From positions 1 through 9,747 of the forward strand of contig JAAYUR010000339.1 of NCBI GenBank assembly GCA_012517645.1: DNA of 9,747 nt, read 5' to 3'. Below the pieces are notes generated by a model. The model did not search any database, was not told the DNA's origin, and saw nothing but the letters and a program-made list of their open reading frames with translations. This document shows positions 1 through 5,010 of this stretch, piece by piece. The position numbers and the translations under genes are program-made. Every line of letters starts with the position of its first letter. Position 1 is the stretch's first letter. Source of the stretch: Treponema sp. (GTDB taxonomy: Bacteria; Spirochaetota; Spirochaetia; Treponematales; UBA12059).

Positions 1-126
1 TGTCTTGCCAGCCGGGCCCGGCTGGCCCGCAAGATCTTCGAGACCACCTCGGGCTATGACGCCGCCATCGCCGCCTACCTGGCCGACCACGCGGACGCCT
101 TCGCCCCGGAATACGACGTGACTTGA
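1..126 (+). CDS. IMP cyclohydrolase-type protein, C-terminal end (5' truncated by window)
   Basis: Frame 1 is open from the window edge to TGA at 124-126 and encodes 41 residues. The segment with RKIFETTSGYDAAIAAYL resembles the end of the MGS-like cyclohydrolase half of PurH, where a K-x-F-x-H-T-A-A-Y-D-A-x-I-x-x-Y-L pattern is typical. That domain closes the inosine ring by converting FAICAR to IMP, the last step of purine synthesis. In most bacteria this half continues into AICAR transformylase in the same polypeptide. Here the frame stops after a short acidic tail (APEYDVT) and the transformylase starts 151 bp later in another frame, so the two activities are separate genes. Only the tail is visible, so the assignment rests on a short motif plus the neighbour's function. 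A frameshifted fused purH is unlikely, because the downstream gene has its own start and promoter. Confidence 0.72.
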   Translation, partial: CLASRARLARKIFETTSGYDAAIAAYLADHADAFAPEYDVT

Positions 127-242
127 TACGGGTCGGTGCCGCCGGGCCCGCCGGAGAGACCGCGTAGGGACCCTCGGGCCTTCGCAGCCGACGCAGGATC
201 CGGGATCCCCCATCGGTTCAGCGCCCCGGCGTCCGGGTCCTG

Positions 243-271
243 TTGTCCGAGGCGCGCGGCCGGACTATACT
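243..271 (+). promoter_or_regulatory. Predicted sigma-70 promoter placing transcription start at the AICARFT ATG
   Basis: A TTGTCC hexamer at 243-248 is followed by a 17-bp spacer and TATACT at 266-271, close to the TTGACA/TATAAT consensus. The start codon at 278 lies only 6 bp after the -10 hexamer, which is where transcription would start. No Shine-Dalgarno sequence lies between (272-277 is ccgccc). The mRNA is therefore predicted to be leaderless or nearly so. This is inferred from sequence only. Confidence 0.6.
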
Positions 272-277
272 CCGCCC

Positions 278-1534
278 ATGGAGACAAAACCGCTTTCCGA
301 CGCGTACCGGGAGATCCTGCGGGATCCCTTTCCCTCTCGAATGGAAGTCTCGTTCTACGATCAAGCCGGAGTCCGGAGCTCCCTGACCTTCGAGAAGGTC
401 GAGTGGACCGTGGAAGGCGAGCGCAGGGGGCTGCGCTACGGGGACAACCCCGATCAGCCGGCCGCCCTGTACCGGCCGGTCGGGACCAACCTGGCTCTGG
501 CGGGCGTGGAGGAACTCCGTCCGGACGGCGGCTTGATCTGCTCCGCGGAGCTTCTCCAGTTCGGCAAGCATCCCGGAAAGACCAACCTGACCGACGTAGA
601 TTCCGCCCTGGCCATCCTGAGGTATTTGACGGACCGGCCCGCTTGCGCGGTCATGAAGCACAACAACCCGTCCGGAGCCGCCCGGGCCGATTCCGTTTCG
701 GAAGCGTACCGCAGGGCCTTCGAGGCGGACCGCCTGGCGGCCTTCGGGGGCGCCGTGGTGCTGAACAGGCCTGCGGATCCCGATACGGCCCGGGCTATCG
801 CGGATTCCTACTGTGAAGTCGTGGCGGCCCCGGACTTCGAGCCCGGGGCCTTCGATCTGCTGGCCGCGCGCAAGAATCTTCGCATCCTTCGGATTCCCGG
901 CATCGACCGGCTCTCCCGCTACGCCCCGGCCCGGAACCTGGATTTCCGGACCCTCCAGGACGGCGGCTGCGTGGTCCAGCTTTCCTTCGTTTCCAGGATA
1001 CGCTCCGCCCGGGATCTACTGCCCGCGGAGTGCGAGCACAAGGGCCGATCCTACGCCGTGGACCGCAGTCCCACGGAGCGCGAGATCGAGGATATGCTCT
1101 TCGGCTGGGCGGTGGAGTCCGGTGTGATCAGTAATTCGGTGATCTACGTAAAGGACGGCACCACCGTGGGCATCGGCGCGGGGGAACAGGACCGGGTCGG
1201 CGTGGCCGAGATAGCCCGGGACAAGGCCTACCGGAAGCGGGAGGATCTCCTGGCCTGGCGACGGACGGGCAAACCCTGGAACGAGCTGGGCGACGAAACC
1301 CTGAAAGAGGATATCCGCCGGGAGGTCCGGGCCGAGCGCGGGGGCCTGGCCGGATCGGTCATGGTCTCCGACGCCTTCTTCCCGTTCCGGGACGGTATCG
1401 AGGTGGGCCTCCGGGAAGGCGTTTCCGCGGTCCTCCAGCCCGGGGGTTCTATCCGGGATTTCGAGAGCATCCAGGCGTGCAACGAATACGGTGCCGCCAT
1501 GATGTTCACCGGACAACGCTGTTTCCGGCACTGA
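278..1534 (+). CDS. purH: Stand-alone AICAR transformylase (phosphoribosylaminoimidazolecarboxamide formyltransferase)
   Basis: A 418-residue cytosolic enzyme that formylates AICAR with 10-formyl-tetrahydrofolate to give FAICAR, the penultimate step of IMP synthesis. It matches the C-terminal half of bifunctional PurH: LRYGDNPDQ at 52-60, the catalytic K-H-N-N-P-S-G at 127-133 (Lys127/His128), GIGAGEQDRV at 298-307, SDAFFPF at 364-370, QPGGSIRD at 387-394 and the C-terminal TGQRCFRH. There is no MGS-like cyclohydrolase domain; the tail of that gene lies just upstream (1-126). About 56 residues separate the DRV and SDAFF motifs, against roughly 23 in E. coli PurH as I recall it, so there is a charged insertion of about 33 residues. 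The ATG at 278 was chosen because a promoter sits directly upstream and no ribosome-binding site is visible for any nearby start. The symbol purH is used in the sense of its transformylase half. Confidence 0.92.
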   Translation: METKPLSDAYREILRDPFPSRMEVSFYDQAGVRSSLTFEKVEWTVEGERRGLRYGDNPDQPAALYRPVGTNLALAGVEELRPDGGLICSAELLQFGKHPGKTNLTDVDSALAILRYLTDRPACAVMKHNNPSGAARADSVSEAYRRAFEADRLAAFGGAVVLNRPADPDTARAIADSYCEVVAAPDFEPGAFDLLAARKNLRILRIPGIDRLSRYAPARNLDFRTLQDGGCVVQLSFVSRIRSARDLLPAECEHKGRSYAVDRSPTEREIEDMLFGWAVESGVISNSVIYVKDGTTVGIGAGEQDRVGVAEIARDKAYRKREDLLAWRRTGKPWNELGDETLKEDIRREVRAERGGLAGSVMVSDAFFPFRDGIEVGLREGVSAVLQPGGSIRDFESIQACNEYGAAMMFTGQRCFRH

Positions 1535-1578
1535 GGCGGCCAATAGCCGGACGACGACGTCGAGTCCAAGGGCCGCCT
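1534..1578 (+). terminator. Inverted repeat after the AICARFT gene, possible terminator
   Basis: AGGCGGCC (1534-1541) and GGCCGCCT (1571-1578) are perfect complements and enclose a 29-base segment that can itself pair (GGAC with GTCC). It begins at the last base of the stop codon. There is no T-tract after it, so it is not a classic intrinsic terminator; it could protect the mRNA 3' end or be a coincidence of high GC. Confidence 0.33.
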
Positions 1579-1654
1579 TGTCGGACCGGGGACTCGGCGA
1601 GGCCTGCCCCGCGACGAGGAGTCCGGTTTGCCGGCCCCAAAGCCCCCCTATGCC

Positions 1655-1683
1655 TTTACCCTATCCGTCGATTTCGATATCTT
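1655..1683 (+). promoter_or_regulatory. Predicted promoter of the small membrane protein gene
   Basis: TTTACC (1655-1660), a 17-bp spacer and TATCTT (1678-1683) form a plausible sigma-70 promoter. It lies in the only AT-rich patch of the 234-bp gap after the AICARFT gene. Transcription would start near 1690, giving a leader of about 79 bases before the ATG at 1769. Confidence 0.5.
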
Positions 1684-1697
1684 ATTCTCATATCGAA
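1673..1697. promoter_or_regulatory. Perfect 8-bp inverted repeat, candidate operator
   Basis: TTCGATAT at 1673-1680 and ATATCGAA at 1690-1697 are perfect reverse complements with a 9-base spacer. The left arm overlaps the predicted -10 hexamer and the right arm covers the predicted transcription start. This placement suits a repressor dimer binding site. I cannot name the regulator and no regulator gene is in the window. A hairpin at the very 5' end of the transcript is the alternative, but only the right part would be transcribed. Confidence 0.45.
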
Positions 1698-1768
1698 CCG
1701 GTAGGCGCCGGGATCAGCCACGCCCTCGGGGTGGACGAATCGGCCCGCCGGCCGCGAAGGAGGATGAG

Positions 1769-2125
1769 ATGAGCGACTATTACCCTGCGGACCCCGGGGA
1801 GCTGAGAAAACAAGGCACCCGTGGTGTGATTTCCACAGGCGCGGGTCTGGGACTCTGGGTCGTCGACGCGCTCCTGCGCGTCCCCTACCTGGGAGCGGCC
1901 CTGGGAGCGATCCTCGTGGTCATGGGGATTCTCGGCGTAGTCGGCCGGAACCGGACCGACCGGACCACGGGAGCCGTCCTGATGGCCGCGGGCGCCGCGG
2001 GACTGGCTTCCCTGATCTTCCCCGGAGTCAGTTCCTTCCTGTTCGGACTCGGGGGGCTCGGCTTGGTGGGCTTCGGACTATTCAACCTGTTCAAGTTCCT
2101 GAAGGGACTCAAGTCAAGATCCTGA
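1769..2125 (+). CDS. Small integral membrane protein of unknown function
   Basis: Encodes 118 residues. A polar N-terminus (about 1-19, MSDYYPADPGELRKQGTRG) precedes a hydrophobic body with probable membrane segments at about 38-58, 66-84 and 88-110, plus a weaker hydrophobic stretch at about 20-35. The body is rich in Gly, Ala, Leu and Val. A short polar loop (GRNRTDRTTG) separates segments, and the basic tail KGLKSRS suggests a cytoplasmic C-terminus. The ATG at 1769 is preferred over an upstream in-frame ATG at 1628 because a strong AAGGAGG (1757-1763) stands 5 bp before it and the upstream extension (rich in Pro/Arg) looks non-coding. I do not recognise the family. It sits between the purine gene and miaB, has its own predicted promoter with an operator-like palindrome, and ends just before the miaB promoter, so it may be a single-gene unit. 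Confidence 0.72.
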   Translation: MSDYYPADPGELRKQGTRGVISTGAGLGLWVVDALLRVPYLGAALGAILVVMGILGVVGRNRTDRTTGAVLMAAGAAGLASLIFPGVSSFLFGLGGLGLVGFGLFNLFKFLKGLKSRS

Positions 2126-2130
2126 GGGTC

Positions 2131-2159
2131 CTGTCTGTAGGGCGCCGTAGGGATAGTCT
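2131..2159 (+). promoter_or_regulatory. Predicted miaB promoter directly abutting the start codon
   Basis: CTGTCT (2131-2136), a 17-bp spacer and TAGTCT (2154-2159) are followed by 6 bp (actcga) and the miaB ATG at 2166. The spacing is identical to that of the AICARFT promoter at 243-271. No usable Shine-Dalgarno sequence is present; the nearest purine run, taggga, is about 12 bases upstream and overlaps the spacer. The match to consensus is weaker than for the AICARFT promoter. Confidence 0.45.
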
Positions 2160-2165
2160 ACTCGA

Positions 2166-3497
2166 ATGAAGTACTACATAGAGACCTACGGCTGCCAGAT
2201 GAACAAGGCCGAGTCCGCGGCCCTGGAAAACCTCTTCCGTGCGAAGGGCTGGTCTCCGGGGCCCGCGGACGAGGCGGACCTGGTCCTGATCAACACCTGC
2301 TCGGTACGGATCACCGCGGAGGATCGAGCCTGGGGCCGGATCGCCCACTACGCGGCCCGCAAGAGGGTCCGCCCCTTCACTCTTGCCGTGACCGGCTGCA
2401 TGGCCGAACGTCTCCGGAAGGAACTCAAGTCCGCCCAACCCGCCATCGATTACGTCATCGGCAACTTCCAGAAGCAAGCCTTTGAAGAATTGGCGGACGC
2501 GATCGGGGCGGGCGCCCGGCCGGAGAACGTCCCGGACGTGCCGGAAACCCCGGTCTTTTCCTTCGCCTCCGACCACGGTACCCCCGGGGATTTCCGGTCC
2601 TTTGTCCCGATCATGCACGGCTGCGACAATTTCTGCAGCTATTGCATCGTCCCCTACGTCCGGGGCCGGGAGGTGTCCCGCTCCCCCGGAGACATCCTTG
2701 CGGAGATCGAACGCCTCGAGGACTCCGGAATCCGGGAGATCACCCTCCTGGGACAGAACGTGAACTCCTACCGTTGGAGGGATGGCCCGGGCGATCCCCT
2801 GGATTTTCCGGGACTCCTCCGCCGCATCTCCGCACGGCTTTCCGAGCGCGGCCGCGGGGGGATCCGCTGGATCCGATTCCTATCCAGCCATCCCAAGGAC
2901 CTCTCCGACGAGGCTCTGGACGCCATGGCAGCGGACGAACGGTACTGCCGGCACATCCATCTCTGCGTCCAGCACGGATCGGACAGGATCCTCGCGGCCA
3001 TGAACCGCCGGTACACGGCGGAAGCCTATTTGGCCTTGGTGGACCGCATACGGTCCCGGATGCCCGACGTGACCCTGTCCACGGACATCCTCATCGGGTT
3101 TCCGGGAGAGACCGAGGAGGACGTCGAGGCGACCCTGGAGCTGATGCGGAAGGTCGGGTACTCCTATTCCTTCATGTACCATTTCAACCCCCGGGAAGGG
3201 ACCCCCGCGGCCCGCATGGATAACAAGGTTCCGGACAGAGTCAAGAAGGTCCGGCTTGCGCGGGTCATCGCTCTCCAGAAACAGCTGACCCGGGTACGGA
3301 TGGAAGAGAGGCTGGGTTCCACGGTGGAAGTGCTGGTGGAATCGGTGTCCCGAAAGAGAAAGACCGAGCTTCTAGGCAGGACGGCGGGGGATATGATGGT
3401 CGTATTTCCCGGAAACCCGGAAAACGTAGGCAGCTTCGCCCGGGTTCTGCTAGAATCTATCCAAGGGAATACGTTCCGAGCCAAGGAGGTTCCGTAA
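2166..3497 (+). CDS. miaB: tRNA-2-methylthio-N6-dimethylallyladenosine synthase MiaB
   Basis: A 443-residue radical-SAM methylthiotransferase that adds the methylthio group to i6A37 of tRNAs reading UNN codons. The N-terminal UPF0004 domain carries the three cysteines that hold the auxiliary 4Fe-4S cluster: C10 in TYGCQMN, C45 in NTCSVR and C78 in TGCMAER. The radical-SAM motif CDNFCSYC (C153, C157, C160) is followed by IVPYVRGRE. Further family motifs are LLGQNVNSY, FLSSHPKD, AMNRRYT and STDILIGFPGETEED. The C-terminal portion from about 375 has the length and beta-rich character of a TRAM RNA-binding domain. Length is normal for MiaB, and NTCSVR plus GQNVNSY favour MiaB over MtaB or RimO. 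It is the first gene of a tight operon: its TAA at 3495-3497 overlaps the next ATG by one base. Its final codons contain the ribosome-binding site of the next gene. Confidence 0.95.
   Translation: MKYYIETYGCQMNKAESAALENLFRAKGWSPGPADEADLVLINTCSVRITAEDRAWGRIAHYAARKRVRPFTLAVTGCMAERLRKELKSAQPAIDYVIGNFQKQAFEELADAIGAGARPENVPDVPETPVFSFASDHGTPGDFRSFVPIMHGCDNFCSYCIVPYVRGREVSRSPGDILAEIERLEDSGIREITLLGQNVNSYRWRDGPGDPLDFPGLLRRISARLSERGRGGIRWIRFLSSHPKDLSDEALDAMAADERYCRHIHLCVQHGSDRILAAMNRRYTAEAYLALVDRIRSRMPDVTLSTDILIGFPGETEEDVEATLELMRKVGYSYSFMYHFNPREGTPAARMDNKVPDRVKKVRLARVIALQKQLTRVRMEERLGSTVEVLVESVSRKRKTELLGRTAGDMMVVFPGNPENVGSFARVLLESIQGNTFRAKEVP
3483..3490 (+). promoter_or_regulatory. Strong ribosome-binding site inside the end of miaB
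   Basis: AAGGAGGT at 3483-3490 is a near-perfect anti-Shine-Dalgarno match 6 bp before the ATG at 3497. It is embedded in the last codons of miaB and fixes the start of the LapA-like gene at the TAATG stop/start overlap, implying translational coupling. Confidence 0.8.
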
Positions 3498-3802
3498 TGC
3501 CGTTCCGCCTCTTTTTCCTGGCCCTCGTAATGGTACTTCTCGTAACCTTCATCGGATTCAACATCGAGAACCGCTGCGACATCTCCTTCGCCGTCTATAC
3601 CCTCACGGATGTGCCCGTCGTGATCACGATACTCTCGTCCTTCGCCCTGGGCCTGGTCGCGGCCCTTCCCTTCGCCCTGCGCCGCAGGAACCGCCCGGCC
3701 CTTCCCAAGCCGCCCCGGGGGCGCAAGGCCAAGGGAAAACCCGCCGACGGGGAAGCGCCCCGGGACGAACGGTTTCCGGAGGGAGGGACGGGCCTCCCGT
3801 GA
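3497..3802 (+). CDS. LapA-domain-like two-pass membrane protein
   Basis: Encodes 101 residues. Two membrane segments are visible, about 3-22 and 38-61, separated by a short loop containing FNIENRCDISFAVY. The second segment ends at LRRR and is followed by a basic, Pro/Lys/Arg-rich tail of about 40 residues. This layout (N-terminal helix, an 'N-x-x-x-x-x-x-x-F' loop, second helix, charged tail) resembles the LapA/DUF1049 domain; E. coli LapA works with LapB in regulating lipopolysaccharide synthesis. Treponemes mostly lack lipopolysaccharide, so that role should not be carried over. The gene overlaps miaB by one base and the SPOR gene by four bases (GTGA), so the three are probably one transcript. 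The family call is by pattern only. Confidence 0.7.
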   Translation: MPFRLFFLALVMVLLVTFIGFNIENRCDISFAVYTLTDVPVVITILSSFALGLVAALPFALRRRNRPALPKPPRGRKAKGKPADGEAPRDERFPEGGTGLP

Positions 3803-4968
3803 TTCCCTGCGCCCGCCCCGGCCGCGCTCCCAATCGACTACGCGGACAGCCCCGGGGGGGCCGGTCGATTCCGGGCATCGTGCCCGGTATCCTCGCCTTC
3901 GCGGCTGCGCTTTGGGCGGCGCCTTACATGGGTGCCCAGACCCCCGGAGGACTTCGGGCGGAGCTTGCCGGCCAAATCGCCCTGGCGGATTTCCCGGCTC
4001 GTCTGGCCGCGGCCGCGGATCGGGCCTCGAGTGTGCAGGAAGTCCTGGACCTGTTCATGGAATTCGTCCCGAAGGTGCAGAGCGGCCCGGCCCGGCGTTC
4101 CCTGCTGCTTCGCTGGGCTGCCGCTCTGGAGCTTGCGGGCCGCTGGGAGGAAGCCGCAACCCGGTATGAGGAAGCCGCCTTTGCCGCGCCGGGTCAACGG
4201 GATACGGACAGCCTTCTGGCCGCGGCCCGGGCCTGGCTCGCCGCGGGAGAGACGGATAAGGCCTTGTCCATCCTCCGCGTCCTGGGAGTCGCCTCACCGG
4301 AGCCCTCGGTCCGGGCCCGGGCCCTGGTCCTGGAGGGATGGGCCCGCCTGATCGAGGGTTCCGCGGCGGAAGCCCGGATCCTGGCCGACCGGGCGGCTTC
4401 CGCGCCTGCGGATCGGGAGACCCTTCTGGCCGCCCTGACCTTGCTCTGGGCAGCCTCGGAGGGATCGGCCCGTTCGGAGGCGGCGGCCCGCATAGGGAGG
4501 GACTTCCCCGGCACCCCCGAAGCCGCCATGGTCGAGAGCGGCGCCGTCCCTCCCGCGGCCCACTGGCTCCTGACGCCCGCGGGGGGAGGGAACCGGCCAC
4601 GGGAGGCTCCGGCTCCGGGAAGCCCCGCCGCGGGGGCTTCAGCCCCCGTCGGCGCCGGAGGGAACGCCCCTCCCTCGGCCGCTCCCGCTTCTCCGGGCGG
4701 TGCGCTTCGGCCTCCAGCCTCCGCCCCACCCTCCACGGCCGTCCGGCCCGCCCCGATCGCGGCCTTTCAGGCCGGCGCGTTTTCAGAAGAGTCGAACGCG
4801 GTGTCCTTGGTCCGGGAACTCAAGAGCAAGGGCTTCGAGGCCGCGCTTGAACGGCGGGAACGGGGAGGCAAGCCTCTTTGGATCGTCCTCGTGCCGGCGG
4901 GACCGGATTCCCAGTCCACTCTCCTGAGGCTGAAGGACGCCGGGTACGAGGCGTATCCTGTTTTCTAG
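3799..4968 (+). CDS. Exported Ala-rich helical-repeat protein with C-terminal SPOR domain
   Basis: Encodes 389 residues from a GTG start that overlaps the upstream TGA as GTGA, a coupled start. A basic N-terminus (residues 1-22) and a hydrophobic segment (about 25-42, ending near APYMGAQ) form a signal peptide or membrane anchor. Residues about 50-250 are Ala-rich helices with TPR-like hairpins (for example LELAGRWEEAATRYEEAA at 110-127 and AWLAAGETDKALSILR at 145-160). Residues about 260-318 are a Pro/Ala/Gly linker. Residues 319-389 match the SPOR fold (IAAFQAGAFSEESNA, then GGKPLWIVLVPAG). SPOR domains bind denuded glycan strands of septal peptidoglycan, so a periplasmic role in division or envelope remodelling is likely. 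No later start with a better ribosome-binding site is obvious; the ATG at residue 44 lies after the hydrophobic segment and would lose export. Confidence 0.82.
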   Translation: MIPCARPGRAPNRLRGQPRGGRSIPGIVPGILAFAAALWAAPYMGAQTPGGLRAELAGQIALADFPARLAAAADRASSVQEVLDLFMEFVPKVQSGPARRSLLLRWAAALELAGRWEEAATRYEEAAFAAPGQRDTDSLLAAARAWLAAGETDKALSILRVLGVASPEPSVRARALVLEGWARLIEGSAAEARILADRAASAPADRETLLAALTLLWAASEGSARSEAAARIGRDFPGTPEAAMVESGAVPPAAHWLLTPAGGGNRPREAPAPGSPAAGASAPVGAGGNAPPSAAPASPGGALRPPASAPPSTAVRPAPIAAFQAGAFSEESNAVSLVRELKSKGFEAALERRERGGKPLWIVLVPAGPDSQSTLLRLKDAGYEAYPVF

Positions 4969-4980
4969 CGGGCCTAGGAA

Positions 4981-5002
4981 GGATCCGGAGTATTCCCGAT
5001 CC
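4981..5002. terminator. Hairpin between convergent genes, possible bidirectional terminator
   Basis: GGATCCGG (4981-4988) and CCCGATCC (4995-5002) pair at 7 of 8 positions around the 6-base loop agtatt. The hairpin sits in the 42-bp gap between the ends of the SPOR gene and the convergent pallilysin-related gene. There is no T-tract on either strand, so termination efficiency is doubtful; position is the best evidence. Confidence 0.35.
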
Positions 5003-5010
5003 CGGCACAC

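Noticed and set aside
196..208. Short direct repeat of ggatcc with ggg spacing before the AICARFT promoter
   Set aside because: GGATCC-like words recur throughout this GC-rich sequence; no longer repeat or regulatory placement supports it.
136..816. 226-residue plus-strand open frame overlapping the AICARFT gene
   Set aside because: Its sequence is Arg/Gly/Pro-rich and shares most of its length with the clearly real transformylase in another frame.
1628..1768. In-frame ATG at 1628 as the start of the small membrane protein
   Set aside because: The segment is Pro/Arg-rich, includes the predicted promoter and palindrome, and has no ribosome-binding site, while AAGGAGG precedes the ATG at 1769.
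4055..4736. Minus-strand open frames of 180-224 residues opposite the SPOR gene
   Set aside because: They are Arg/Pro/Gly-rich translations of the high-GC Ala/Pro-rich region, with no domain.
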